Shown: positions 1 through 11,100 of the stretch, piece after piece
Position numbering within the stretch: the stretch's first letter is position 1
Layout of the letters: each line of letters starts with the position of its first letter
Origin: an uncultured Akkermansia sp.
GTDB lineage: Bacteria; Verrucomicrobiota; Verrucomicrobiia; Verrucomicrobiales; Akkermansiaceae
Length of the DNA stretch: 64,000 bases
Reading direction: 5' to 3'
Assembly (NCBI GenBank): GCA_944390825.1
Contig: CALXRG010000001.1
Location: 1-64,000, forward strand
Notes under the pieces: generated by a model
The model's database searches: none
What the model was told of the DNA's origin: nothing
Seen by the model: only the letters and a program-made list of their open reading frames with translations
Position numbers and translations under genes: made by a program

Positions 1-39
1 CCTGGCTCTTTCGAACCGCCCCGTGTCGGGGTGCCGCCG

Positions 40-68
40 AGTATACAGAAAACGCCGCGCTGCGTCAA
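40..68 (-). promoter_or_regulatory. Promoter firing out of the left edge
   Basis: On the minus strand TTGACG (63-68) and TATACT (40-45) are separated by exactly 17 bp, a near-consensus sigma-70 promoter. The transcript would begin near position 33 and leave the window, so its gene is not visible. The same GAGTATAC core precedes the tRNA-Ser gene and several other genes here. Confidence 0.65.
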
Positions 69-237
69 GCTTTTTGTAAAGATTTTTCGGATTTTTTGGC
101 GGATTTTTTGCAAAAGACTGAAAAATCAGCTTATTGCAGCAGATCTTTTTTATCCGGACCATGACGACAGTTGCCCGACACCCGACCGAATGACAGCAAA
201 TCCCCGTCCTCAACAGAAACGTGAAACAACGCTCCCT

Positions 238-317
238 CCCGCAGGAACATCGTCTTACAGGAACATCTTCCCGCTGAAGCATCGTCCCGCTGGAGAATCT
301 TCACGCTGGAGCATCGA
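238..317. repeat. Five imperfect 16-bp tandem repeats
   Basis: Five consecutive 16-bp units resembling CCCGCTGGAGCATCGT run without gaps from 238 to 317 and differ from each other at a few positions. They lie in the spacer upstream of the promoter of the transglutaminase-like gene. An open frame crosses the repeats but looks non-coding. Confidence 0.75.
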
Positions 318-362
318 ACCTGACCGCATAGCAATATATGGCGATAACGCCGGGCTTTGGCC

Positions 363-392
363 TTGACTTCCGGGAAGGAGACGCGCTAGAAT
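363..392 (+). promoter_or_regulatory. Promoter of the transglutaminase-like gene
   Basis: TTGACT (363-368), an 18-bp spacer and TAGAAT (387-392). The -10 box overlaps an in-frame ATG at 391, which therefore cannot be the start. The next in-frame ATG, at 421, lies about 28 nt past the -10 box. Confidence 0.6.
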
Positions 393-420
393 GCAGCATC
401 ATCCACCCGGCATCCACGTC

Positions 421-2904
421 ATGGCAACATCAACCTTCGTCAAAAGCGTCATTTTCATAGCCGCACTGATTGGCATGGGCACAGCGGGTTACTATCTGAA
501 ACCTTCGCTGTCGAATATGCACCTCTTCCCTTCCTCAAATCAGGAAGCGAAAAAGCCCCTTGGCTCCTACATCGGCAACACCGTGACTCCCGCCGAATGG
601 GCCAACCCACAAACCCTTCAGGCAAAGCTGGCTGCCACGATCGGTTCGCGCATCAAGGACACCTCGCCCACGGCCGTTGTGGCGTTTATGAAGAACCCTG
701 AGAATCAGCTTCTTCTGGCACAATGGCAGCTCGCCGAAAACGATCTCGATAGCATCAGCCCGGCCGAAAAGAAGCGGGAGAACCTCAGCAAAGAGCTGGA
801 AAAGCTCACCGAAAAGCTCACCAAGCTCAGGGAGGAGAGCCGCAAAGTTACTCCGGCCCAGGCAAAATCCCTTCAGGGTGAGGTCGACAAACTTACCAAG
901 CAGGTTCAGGAAAAGAAAGAACAGATCGGGGATCTCTTCTCCCTGAAGGAATACGCGGCCACGCCCGAAGGGCAGAAGACCCTGGCAGCGGTCGCCAACA
1001 ACCTCGACTGGATGCAGCAGATTCTTGACAGTGGCGAGTGCTCCCAGCCCGCTCGTGCGCTCAAGCTGGTAGGTGCCATGCTCAAAGCTCATCCCGAGAG
1101 TGCCTACAATCAGGTGGAGCGCGATATCATCACGGCTACGGCCCTCGAGTTTGCCAACAACGGGTGGAAGACGGATAGAGCCCTCGACCGCGCTGATTAT
1201 TTCATCACCAGCTGGCGCGCAAACCGTCTTCATACGATGTTTGATACGCTTCCTTTCTGGCAGCGCCGCATTGTCTGCGGTTGCAAGGGGGACAATAATT
1301 TCTGCACGAGGGCGTCGCTTGAGTGGGCACTGGATCATGTGCATCTGCCGGCCGATAAGTACCCCGGCTGCTGCTGGCGCAACGGTTACAAGCTCTATAA
1401 CCTCTACGGGGAGATCATCCATGGTCCCGGGTATTTTGAGCCTTTCGGCGACATGTTTGGCGACAACAGCATGCTGTTCACCAGTGAAGTCGGCGGTGTA
1501 TGCGGTGGTCTTTCCCATTTCGGTGCCTACTCGGCCTGCGCCAATGGCGTTCCTGCAACGACATCGGGCGAGCCTGCCCACTGTTCATTTGTCGTGCTGG
1601 TCGATGGCAAATGGACTCCCGCTTACTCGCTCACTTGGGATCGGAGCCTGCACTGGACACCGTGGCAGCAGACGTACGGCTTTTCCTCACTGCACATGGC
1701 GTCCAAGCTCTACAGTCCTGAGCAGCAATCTCATACGGCCCGATCGCAAACGGAGCTGAGCCTGGCGAATCTTTACGCCGGGCAGGCGAAGCCCGATCTG
1801 AAAAAGGCCAATGAGCTCTACCAGCGCGCGATTGCTGACCAGCCTTGCAATTTTGCGGCCTGGAGGGCGTATTCGCGTTTTCTGGAAAAGAACAAGCCGG
1901 ACGACCACCGGGTCTGGTCTCAGCTCAACGCGCTGGTGTGCAAGAAGTTGGCGGCGGATCTGCCTCAGATGGCCGCTCACATTCTCAGCAAGTTTGTCTA
2001 CCCGCGTCTGGGAGCTACGGCTGCGTCGCCTCAAGAGCTGATGGATGACTTCAGCAAGTTCTGGGGAGCTGTGGATAAGATGGAGATTAGCCGCTGGAAT
2101 ATCGAACAGTTTCTTTCTTCTCAGCTGAATCTTCTCAAGAAGGACGGCAAGGTTTCGGATCAGAGCAAGGTAGAGCTCTACGGCAAGGTGCTCGGGACGA
2201 CGGTGAGCAATACGGCGTACGCGCCTGTGATTCTCTCCTGGGGGTCGGAGATTTCTGCGAAGATGGATCCGGCCAGCCAGAAGAAGATTCTGGACACGAC
2301 CGTGCAGGCGATTTCGGGTGACAAAAGCATTGGTGTGAAGGATCGCGATAAGATGCTTGCCTCCGCTGTCATCAATGCCGAACAGATGCGTGACCGCAAG
2401 GCGTTCCAGTCCATTTCGCGCATGCTGTCGGGCGCGTACACGAACCCGAACAACAAGATGCCTCAGTTTGAGCCGTTCCCGGGGAAACTGGTGTCGGAGG
2501 ACGGGCTGCTGTTCCTGAGCTCTTCGAGCAAGCAGCATGATGATCCCTGTGCTCACCCGGGTGTGCTGAGGCTTTCCGGCGGCCGTTTCCACACGGAGAA
2601 GGACAAGGAGGCGTGGGCGGCCGTTGAGCTGTCGCGGTTGGTGGAGGTCTCGGGGGTGGTTGTCGTCACGACGCCCAACAATATGGGCCGCATGCACGGT
2701 ATGCGCATTCAGGTCTCGGAGAGCGGCAAGGATGGCGAGTGGAAGGATGTCGGGAAACCGGTGCAGGAGGTCAAGCAGCGCGTGAATCGCTATGATCTGC
2801 GCACCGAGAAACCGCGTGCCCGCTTCATACGGGTTCTGCGTCCGGAGCCTGCGGATTTCTTCCACCTCAATGGCATTTACGTGTACGGTACTCCTGCCTC
2901 CTGA
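421..2904 (+). CDS. Membrane-anchored transglutaminase-like protein with C-terminal discoidin-like domain
   Basis: An 827-residue protein beginning with a single hydrophobic segment (residues 6-24), so it is probably inner-membrane anchored or exported. Residues about 115-175 are Lys/Glu-rich and coiled-coil-like. The central part resembles the transglutaminase-like cysteine fold: Cys361 in GGVCGGLSHFG, His387 in EPAHCSF and Asp407 in TWDRS have the spacing of a Cys-His-Asp triad. A TPR-like stretch follows, and the last 130 residues look like a discoidin (F5/8 type C) beta-sandwich ending in FHLNGIYVYG. Start 421 is chosen because the upstream ATG lies inside the -10 box. A thioredoxin-like secreted protein follows 47 nt downstream and is probably co-transcribed. 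Whether the triad is catalytic, and on what substrate, cannot be told. Confidence 0.7.
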   Translation: MATSTFVKSVIFIAALIGMGTAGYYLKPSLSNMHLFPSSNQEAKKPLGSYIGNTVTPAEWANPQTLQAKLAATIGSRIKDTSPTAVVAFMKNPENQLLLAQWQLAENDLDSISPAEKKRENLSKELEKLTEKLTKLREESRKVTPAQAKSLQGEVDKLTKQVQEKKEQIGDLFSLKEYAATPEGQKTLAAVANNLDWMQQILDSGECSQPARALKLVGAMLKAHPESAYNQVERDIITATALEFANNGWKTDRALDRADYFITSWRANRLHTMFDTLPFWQRRIVCGCKGDNNFCTRASLEWALDHVHLPADKYPGCCWRNGYKLYNLYGEIIHGPGYFEPFGDMFGDNSMLFTSEVGGVCGGLSHFGAYSACANGVPATTSGEPAHCSFVVLVDGKWTPAYSLTWDRSLHWTPWQQTYGFSSLHMASKLYSPEQQSHTARSQTELSLANLYAGQAKPDLKKANELYQRAIADQPCNFAAWRAYSRFLEKNKPDDHRVWSQLNALVCKKLAADLPQMAAHILSKFVYPRLGATAASPQELMDDFSKFWGAVDKMEISRWNIEQFLSSQLNLLKKDGKVSDQSKVELYGKVLGTTVSNTAYAPVILSWGSEISAKMDPASQKKILDTTVQAISGDKSIGVKDRDKMLASAVINAEQMRDRKAFQSISRMLSGAYTNPNNKMPQFEPFPGKLVSEDGLLFLSSSSKQHDDPCAHPGVLRLSGGRFHTEKDKEAWAAVELSRLVEVSGVVVVTTPNNMGRMHGMRIQVSESGKDGEWKDVGKPVQEVKQRVNRYDLRTEKPRARFIRVLRPEPADFFHLNGIYVYGTPAS

Positions 2905-2951
2905 GCCACCAGATCAACCTAATTCTGATTCACTTTTTATCAGCAACGATT

Positions 2952-4262
2952 ATGAACAAGTTTGCGACTCTGATTCTCACCGGTACGCTGGTGCCGGCTC
3001 TGCTGCCGGGTGTTTTCTGCTCCGCGAAGGCGGCGCAGTGCGCGGCGAACTATGAGCAGGCGTCTGCTCTCGCCCCCAAGGATGGCTACCTGGTCTTCGC
3101 CTATGCTGAAGGCTGGGATAAGTTCAGTAAGGCACTGTGTATGAAGCTCATGAAAGATCCGGCCATTCTTCGGGCAGCCGGGGACTCGGTTCTGATGCCG
3201 ATGCCGGTCCGCGAATGCCCGACGAAGGAACAAAGTGAGCAGCTCAAGGCTCACATGGGCAAACTGGGGGTCAAGGAGGCGGAGTCCTACCCGGCGATTT
3301 TGATGTTTGGCCCGGGCGGCCGGCATTATGCGACGCTTTGCGGGCCGGACGTGATCCGCTCTACTCCGGATGAGCTGGCAGCCAAGATCAGTAAGCGTCT
3401 TTCCGCGCTGCGCTCGCAGAACAAGCTGCTGGATGAGGCGCGGGCCGCCAAGGGGGTGGAGAAGGCCAGGCTGCTGGGGGCTGCCGCGCGGGTGGAGGGT
3501 ATTTCCTTCCCGGAGGACACACTCAAGCAGCTTAAAGCCGCCGATCCCAAGGATGAAAGCGGTTACGTGCGCAGCATGGAGTTCAAGCCCTGGAACTACA
3601 CCGAGGCCCTGCTCAAAAAGACGCTGGATGAGGATACTCTCCGGAAACTGAAGGGGCAGCCGGATGAGGCGGCTCAGAAAAACCGCCTGGAGATGGAGAT
3701 GATTCTGAAGGAACTGGATGCGAAGATTGCGGATCCCGCTTATACCAATGCTCAGAAGCAGGTCTTCTGCGCCAATGCGATCGGGACACTGCACCGCAAG
3801 GGCGACGTGACGGATGCAGCCAAAATCAAGGAGTATGCCAAGCGCATGGAAGAGCTCGATCCGAGCTCAACCCTGGGCAAATCCGCCTCTCATGTGGTCA
3901 AGGCATGGACGAGCTCCCTGACGCTGGAGGAGGGATGGAAGCCGGGCTGCCTTCCCAAGGGCTCCACCCCCGTTGAGCTTGAAGGGAAGCTGCCCATTAA
4001 GGAGCCGGGCACCTATGCGGTTACGTTTACGTACAGAAGCGGTAATCATGCTCTCAAAATCAAGGAGGTGCGTCTCTGTGACGGGCAGACCCAAATCGCC
4101 GTGGATGCCCACCCCGGCAGTGCCGGCGACGAGCGGAACACCAGTGGCAACACGTACCGCCTCAAGGTGGATAAGCCTGTCGCGTCTCCCCGCCTGTTCA
4201 TCGTTGTTGATATGCCGGAGAAGCGCAACTCCTTTGGCACGATCAGCATCACCCGCGAGTAA
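2952..4262 (+). CDS. Secreted thioredoxin-fold-like protein with C-terminal beta-sandwich
   Basis: A 436-residue protein with a type I signal peptide (about residues 1-27, ending SAKAA). The first half resembles a thioredoxin-like domain (DGYLVFAYAEGWDKF, then SYPAILMFGPGGRHYA) but lacks a CxxC redox pair, so disulfide exchange is doubtful. The middle is helical and charged. The last 115 residues look like a beta-rich domain (EPGTYAVTFTYRSGNHALKI). It sits directly behind the transglutaminase-like gene with no promoter visible in the 47-nt gap, suggesting an operon for an extracytoplasmic pair. Family assignment is by appearance only. Confidence 0.6.
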   Translation: MNKFATLILTGTLVPALLPGVFCSAKAAQCAANYEQASALAPKDGYLVFAYAEGWDKFSKALCMKLMKDPAILRAAGDSVLMPMPVRECPTKEQSEQLKAHMGKLGVKEAESYPAILMFGPGGRHYATLCGPDVIRSTPDELAAKISKRLSALRSQNKLLDEARAAKGVEKARLLGAAARVEGISFPEDTLKQLKAADPKDESGYVRSMEFKPWNYTEALLKKTLDEDTLRKLKGQPDEAAQKNRLEMEMILKELDAKIADPAYTNAQKQVFCANAIGTLHRKGDVTDAAKIKEYAKRMEELDPSSTLGKSASHVVKAWTSSLTLEEGWKPGCLPKGSTPVELEGKLPIKEPGTYAVTFTYRSGNHALKIKEVRLCDGQTQIAVDAHPGSAGDERNTSGNTYRLKVDKPVASPRLFIVVDMPEKRNSFGTISITRE

Positions 4263-4293
4263 GCTCCCGCGAAGCATCTCCCGCGAGTCATCA
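4252..4293. repeat. Three 14-bp tandem repeats across a stop codon
   Basis: Units beginning CCCGCGAG or CCCGCGAA recur at 4252, 4266 and 4280, an exact 14-bp period. The first copy contains the last codons and stop of the thioredoxin-like gene, so the duplication extended from coding sequence into the spacer. Confidence 0.7.
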
Positions 4294-4483
4294 CTTTCGA
4301 GCCATCTCCTCTACCCGGTGGGGCGGGGTCTGCCCGTCCCACCGCAGTGGCTTGTTTCAGACGTGGGGCTTGTTCCTGCCGAGACAATTATCCCCACAGC
4401 CGCGATTGTGTCACACAGCAGCAATGATGTCACGCAGCCGCGCCCGGGCGTTATTCGGGAGGTGGCTGTTTTTTTCTCAGCCG

Positions 4484-4963
4484 ATGCAAAACCTCTCCAT
4501 CACCATCCGACCCTACCAGTCCCGGGATCTCCCGGAGCTCGCCCGGCTTTTCTACCGCACGGTGCATGAAATCAATGCCCGGGACTACTCACCTGACCAG
4601 CTGAACGTCTGGGCGAGCGGTCAGATCGATACAGAGCGCTGGGAGCGCTCGCTGCGCGGGCACCTCAGCCTCATCGCACTCGTGGGCGACACCATCGCCG
4701 GCTTTGGCGATATCGACTCGTCCGGCTACCTGGATCGCCTCTACGTGCACGCGGATTACCAGTCGCAAGGCATTGGTACCGCCCTGTGTGACCGTCTGGA
4801 GGCCGCCGTGAGCGGCGACATCACCACCCATGCATCCATCACGGCCCGGGGCTTTTTTGAAAAACGCGGCTACAGGGTTCTGCGGGCTCAGCAAGTTAAC
4901 CTGAGCGGAGTCCTGCTCACGAATTTCGTGATGGTCAGGCAGCGCCCTACCGCCGCCCCTTGA
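4484..4963 (+). CDS. GNAT family N-acetyltransferase
   Basis: A 159-residue acetyltransferase of the GNAT fold. The N-terminal strand IRPYQSRDLPELARLF and the acetyl-CoA loop motif YLDRLYVHADYQSQGIGTAL (Q-x-x-G-I-G) are clear, followed by the C-terminal FFEKRGYRVL segment typical of YafP/ElaA-like members. The frame is open further upstream, but family similarity begins right after the ATG at 4484. The substrate is unknown. It stands alone between the thioredoxin-like gene and the alpha-2-macroglobulin gene. Confidence 0.85.
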   Translation: MQNLSITIRPYQSRDLPELARLFYRTVHEINARDYSPDQLNVWASGQIDTERWERSLRGHLSLIALVGDTIAGFGDIDSSGYLDRLYVHADYQSQGIGTALCDRLEAAVSGDITTHASITARGFFEKRGYRVLRAQQVNLSGVLLTNFVMVRQRPTAAP

Positions 4964-5060
4964 GGCAAACAGCAGGCAAGCAGCGCGCAAAGAAGCATGT
5001 AGGCAACGGGCGCGCATTTTCTGCTGACACAGATTCCTCAGCCGCGGCGTTTTGTTAGGC

Positions 5061-5089
5061 TTTACAACCCGAGGCGGCCTCGCTATGCT
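5061..5089 (+). promoter_or_regulatory. Promoter of the alpha-2-macroglobulin gene
   Basis: TTTACA (5061-5066), 17 bp, TATGCT (5084-5089). It leaves a leader of about 75 nt before the ATG at 5171, much longer than usual in this window. Confidence 0.5.
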
Positions 5090-5170
5090 GACAATGGTAG
5101 GTGGCGTGTAGAGCAGCAGGAAAGCTCCGCCCAGCCTACCGGCACGCACCACCCCCCCGTCCGTCCGCAC

Positions 5171-8100
5171 ATGAACACGCATTGTCTTCTTCACGCTGTC
5201 CTCATCAGCGGGTTCGCTCTGGCCTACGCTCAGTCCCCGGCCGATCAGGCGGATCCCCCCAAGCCATCCGCTTCCGCCGGGATTCCGGCGGCTCCATCCC
5301 CCGCGGCTCCGGCATCCCCGTCTGCTGACGCTCAACCCGCAGCCCCCGGGGAACCCCATCCCGGAGCGCTGACCTGCACGGCCGAGCGGCGGCGGCTCTC
5401 CCCCTCCAGCTGGAGCATCAGCATCACCTTTCCCGTGCCTATGATCGAAGCCTCCGCAATCGGCTCCGATGCTTCCCGCGCGGTGCAGATGAGCGGCGGG
5501 CTGGGCTACCGGGCCAGCTGGAGCAGCCGCAACTCGCTGTTTGTACAGACGGATCCCCTGCCCTTACTGCAGACGCAAACTTTGAGTCTGCATCCTGACC
5601 TGCGCGGCCCCGCCGGCGAAGTTCTGGAGATGGAGCCCGTCGTCGTGGCGGGCGGTGCGGGCTCCATGTTCCTCCTCGCGGCCAAAAGCCCGGGATTCGG
5701 GATGCCTGTTTTCCTTTGCAGCTGGAACCGGGATCAGGATGAGACCCTCGCCGGCATCATCGAGAGGCTGTACTGCCTGACCAAGGAAAAGCAGCCGCGC
5801 CGCCTGCCGGTCAAGGTGAGACCTGCCACGCGGGGTGATGTTCTCCTCCATTGGGACATGCTCTGCGATCGCCTCTATGATCTGCGGGACACTGACCGCG
5901 CGCTGTTTGAAACCGGCCCCGCCGACGAACCCCTGCAGGGACTGTGGTGTGTTGAGCTCCCGCCGGACGTGACTGAAGAGTGCACTCTGATCCTCCCGGA
6001 AGCCGGCTACTTCGATACCCGGCTCAATCGCTATACAGACGGCACGGCAGAAATCGGGCAATGCACCGGAGCCTATTATGCCTTGCAAAATCGCCGCACC
6101 GGCCCCTGCCGGTACGAAGTGGAGCTGCAAGCCGCACCCGGTCTGGATTTCACCGACCCCATCGCCACGCTCCGGCAACTGAAGTGGGAAGTCTGGGAAC
6201 AAACGCACGCGGACAAAGCGGTTCCCATGAACTTCCGCGACGGTGCGTTCCGCGCCAGTATCCGCGGCAAGGAGCTGGTGCTTACTCCGGACCTCGAAGC
6301 CTCCCGGCCCTACGTCCGCATGCAACCGCAGCCGGACGGCAGCACCCGGCCCGTCTGCTCGCGGGTCATCTGGCGCATGGACAACGGCAACCGCCACGTC
6401 CGCCTCTCGCTGGCACAGGACGGCGGTGTCATTGACGCGCAGGCCAAAGGCCAGCTCAGCACCCTGGTAGCCCCCCGCAAGCCACGACTCCGGGCCAATG
6501 CCAGTTTCGGCTCCCTGACTCCCGGCAACCAGCACCCGCCTACGCTTTCCTGCACGGCCTCCCACGCGGATAACCTGCGCATCCGTGCCTGGAGGCTCGA
6601 CAATTCCCCGCAAAACACCGTGCGTACCCTGCGGGCTTACCGCACCTACTACCACGCCGGCGAGCTGCGCGACCCCGGACAGCAGCTGCAGACGGACGCC
6701 TCCCGCCTGGCGCAGCAGCGGAACGCCCCCACTATCGTTCCCACCGAACTGCTGCCGGGTGTCATCGGCCAGGCCCAAAAAGAACTCGCTCTTGTCGATC
6801 GCAAAGCGTCCGTCACCCTGCCGGAACTCTTTCCTGATGCCGGGCGCTTCGGGCTGTACTTTGTTGAGTTTGAGTCGGATGCCGCCAACGACGGCGGTCT
6901 TGATGACACCGGGGGCAAGGTGCTCACCCAAAGCCTCGTGCAGGTGACCGACCTCGGGCTGATGTGGAAGAGCTGGAAGGGGCATGCTTTCATTTACGCT
7001 TACCGGCTTTCGGATGGCCGGCCCTTGCAGGAGGGCACGCTGCGCCTGCTGGATACCGCCGGCAATACCCTTTCCGAGCATGCTCTGAGCGGCGGCACTC
7101 TCGAGCTTGCGATCACTCAGGTTCCTGCCTACCTCCAGATCACGAGCGGGGAGGACAGTTACATCACCGAGTTCTCCGCGTCTGATTACACGGATTGGGC
7201 CGCTCAGCCCAGCGACGACACCGATTCCCTGCCCTGGCGGCTGGTTCAATTGCTTCGCCCCGCGGAGGTACAGGACGAGCCCCTGCCTCTGACCTCGGTT
7301 TTTACGTTCAGCGACCGCCGTGTCTACCGCCCCGGGGAAACGGCTCACCTGCGCGGCTACGTGCGCGACAAACAGGGCAACCGCCTGAGCATACCGGAGC
7401 TGGACGGCATCACGGCGACGATTTCTTCGGGTGGTACGGAGCGCCGCATCAGCGTCACCCCGGAAGCGGGCGGGGCCTTCAGTCTGGATGTGCCGTTGCC
7501 GGAGGATGACGGGGACGTTTCGGTGCGGTTGCGGTTTCTCTACAGGGGGGACACCGACGGAACGTCTCCGCTGATGCGGGCGATCATCTCTCGGTTGCTC
7601 GATGCGGGTGACCGGGAGAAGGCTCTGGAGCTGGTGAGGGACACGCGCCAATCGACTGTTCACCTCGCCGTTTCCGACTTCCGGCGCAATGAGTTTGAGG
7701 TCGAAAGCCAACTGGATATCCATCCGCAGGAGCGCACGGCCACGGTCAGCAGCAAAGCCACCCGCTTCAACACCGCACCCGTGTCGCACGGCAAAGCGCG
7801 GTGGCTTCTCCGCTACCGCCCGACCAACTTCTACCCGGAAGCCTTCCGCCGGTACCGCTTCGGGGATCACACCGACACCGACTACGGCTACTACCGTGCT
7901 TATTACGGCCTGGAGTTCGGCTCCTATCCGGATCATGTCGACAGCATCAGCGAATCCGAGCTGGATGAGCACGGCAAGGGCGCCCACGTCTTCCGGCTTC
8001 CGGCTGTCGACCGCCGGCTGGAAATTCTCTCCAGCAGTCTCATCAGCGATTCCGCGTTCCAGAGCATCGAGGCCCGCTGCCGTGGTGAACTGCACCCGGC

Positions 8101-11100
8101 CGAGGTCTACGTCGGCATACGCGAGGGCGATCGTGTCGTGCGGCGGGGTGAGAGTATTCCGATTCACTGCCTGCTGGTGGATACCGCCGGCAAGGCCTGG
8201 CAGGGAGAGCAGCTCACCGGCAGCATCAGCGTGAAGCGCACGGAGTTCCGGCCCTACCGTATCGGCAACCGCTTCCTCGGCCAGGTTAAGGAGGTGGAAA
8301 TCAGTGAGGATCTGGTCAGCAGCGCCCCCATCACGCTGCGCGGGACGGCATCCGACCAGCCGGATTATGCCGTGGAGACCCCCAAGCCTGGTTTCTACGA
8401 AGTGACTGTCCGCGGCCAGGACACCCATGGCAGGCCCTTCCGCTCCGCGGTGAAATACTGGGTTTTCGAGCCGGATGACGCCCGCGCGGATCGGGACCGG
8501 GTTGGGGGACTGCAGATGATTCCGAACCGCGATCTCTACAAAGCCGGGGAGACCGCCCTTATCTATGTGGGAGAAACCGGCGGTGGTGAGCTGCTCGTGA
8601 CCGTCGAGCGGGAAGGTGTCCTGCGATACTTCCGCACACGTGTCAACCCGGTCACTTCTCTGCTGGAAGTTCCCCTGCTGCAGGAGGATCAGCCGGGTGT
8701 GCGCATCACGGCTTTTCTGGTGCACGGGGCGGACGACGCCGCAAATGACTCCGGGAAAGCGATCATCCTCTCCAAGTCCACTGTTCTGGCCGTTGATCCG
8801 ACCGATCGGGCCCTGCACATTGAGCTTACTCCGCCCGCCACCGCGCTGCGCCCGGAAACACCCTGCACCGTCAGCGGCACCGTGCGCGACGCGCAGGGCA
8901 AGCCGGTACCGCATGCTGCTGTCACGCTCTATGCTGTTGATGAAGGCACTCTCCAGGTTCACGGGTACGGGCTGCCCAACCCGCTGCGCCACTTCTTTCG
9001 CCGCACGAGTTTGGGTGTGAAGACCTGGAATTCACGCCGTCAGTTGATTGGCGAAGCCCTCAGCCTTAGTGATTATGGAAATAAAGGCGTCTTCATTGGC
9101 GGAGGCGGTGAAGACGACGCCTTTGCCGATGAATCCACCCCCGCCCGGGTGCGCATCCGCGAGAACTTCACCCCCTGTGCTCTGTGGCTGGCGAACATGA
9201 AGACAGACGCCGAGGGCCGCTTCCAGACGACCTACCGGAATCCGGACACCCTGACACGCTACCGGCTGATGGCCGTGGCTGCGGCAGGTGATGACCGCTT
9301 CGGCCAGGCGCAAAGCTCTTACGACGTCAATCAGCCTGTCATGCTCGAGCCCCAGGTTCCTTTGGCGACGGCGCAGGGCGATACTCTCGACCTGCCGCTT
9401 ACCCTGAGCATGCAGCCGCAGCAGATTCCCGGTCTTTCCACGGATGCCGTTTTGCGTTTCCGCATCACGGCCGAGGCGCAAAACGCCACCCTCCCGGAGA
9501 CCAGTCGCACGGTCGAGCTCCGGGGCAACGCTCCTGTCACGGTCACACTGCCCGTCCAGACCCCGGCTACCGGCACCGCTTCTCTGACCTGGAGTGTTCA
9601 GCTGGACGAGGAGCAACCGTCCCTGCCCCAGGACGTGCAGGATCAGCTCCGCGATGCTGTCACACTGCGTTTTTCGGTCGAACCGGTGCGTCCCTGGCTG
9701 CGCGAGTACATCAACCTCGCTCTGGAGCCCGGGCAGACGCGGCAGCCCTCTGACTTTGTCACGCTGGCCTTTGCCCCTGAAAGCGAGCTGGCACTGAACT
9801 TCAGCACCCACCCGCTGACCTCCCTGGCGGGCACTCTGCGTTTTCTGTTCAGCTACCCGCACGGCTGCACGGAACAGATCAGCTCCGCTCTGCTGCCCTG
9901 GCTGCTGGCAAGTGATCTGAGCCGGATTCCCGGTGTCACCCTCCCGGCGGACCGCCGGCCGAATGACATCGTACGCGATGGTTTCAAGCGCATCGGGAAA
10001 CGCCTGCAGCACCGCGACTCAGACCGCGATTCAGACCGCGGCGATGACCGCGATGCCGGCTTCAGCTACTGGGAAAGGGGCGATATTAACTACGCTTTCA
10101 CACCTTACATTGACCTCATCCTGCACCTGGCTGAGAAGCGCGGGTATCCTGTCAGTGCGCGTCTCAAAGCGCCCCGCGACACCATGAAAAAGCACCTGCT
10201 TGAGCCCGACCAGCAACGCACCAACCTCCTGGCTCTGCTGCCTCTCGCGCTGGAGCAGAAACTCACGCGGGCCGATCTGGATACCATCCTCGGGCACCAT
10301 CCGCACATGCGGGAAGATGCTCTCTGGTGTGCAGCCTGTGCTGCGGCGCTCATCGGCGATAGGGAGCGGGCCGACGCGTTGGCTGCGCGTGCCCGGGCGG
10401 CCAGGAAGACGCCTGAGCCGGAGCCCACGGATCCCAACCGACTGGAGAGTACCCGCATTGCGGCTCCGGCAGACGTGCTCAGCCTGCTTTTCCGTCACTA
10501 CCGCGACCCGCAGGATGCCACGCTGACGGCGGATGCCTGCACTGTTCTGCGTGAACACGGCCGGGGCCTTCCCGGCACTTGGCAAAGCGGCTGGTGCTTC
10601 CTCCTGCTGGATGCGCTGCTCGACCACCATCGGGGCCAGGGGCAGTCCACCGCTCCGGGCGTGAGCACCACATCCGACCAGGCTCCCGCACCGGGTGAAA
10701 GTACCGTCCCGGATTCACGGGTTGCCCAAGCCGGTCAGCAAACCGAGGCCCGCCTGAACGGGCAGCCGATCCCCCCCGACGGGCTCGTCCGCGCCACGGC
10801 AACCCTGCAGGAAAGCGACCACTCCTTCACGGCAACGGGCGGCACTGTGTACGCCTGCGGTACGGCTGAGGGTTACCTGAAGGACGACCAGCCGGATCGC
10901 GTGATTGACCACGGTTTTGTGATGACCCGGCTCTACGAGGTGCACCAGCCCAACGGCGCGTGGAAAGCCACCCATGATTTCCACCCCGGTGATCTCGTGC
11001 GCATCACCCTTCACTGCCGCTACACAGGCGACATCAGGCCGCGCTACGTCGCCATCGAAGACCGTCTGCCCTCCACCTTTGAAGCCATCGATCCCCAGAG

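Noticed and set aside
238..317. CRISPR-like array
   Set aside because: The units are contiguous 16-mers without spacers, and no cas genes are present.
31..366. Open frame at the left end
   Set aside because: It crosses the tandem repeats and a minus-strand promoter, has biased composition and no start context.
535..1581. Long minus-strand frame inside the transglutaminase-like gene
   Set aside because: Antisense shadow in GC-rich coding DNA; the plus-strand protein is clearly real.
5564..8992. 1142-residue minus-strand frame
   Set aside because: Shadow of the A2M gene; the translation is low-complexity Arg/Gly/Val with no domain.
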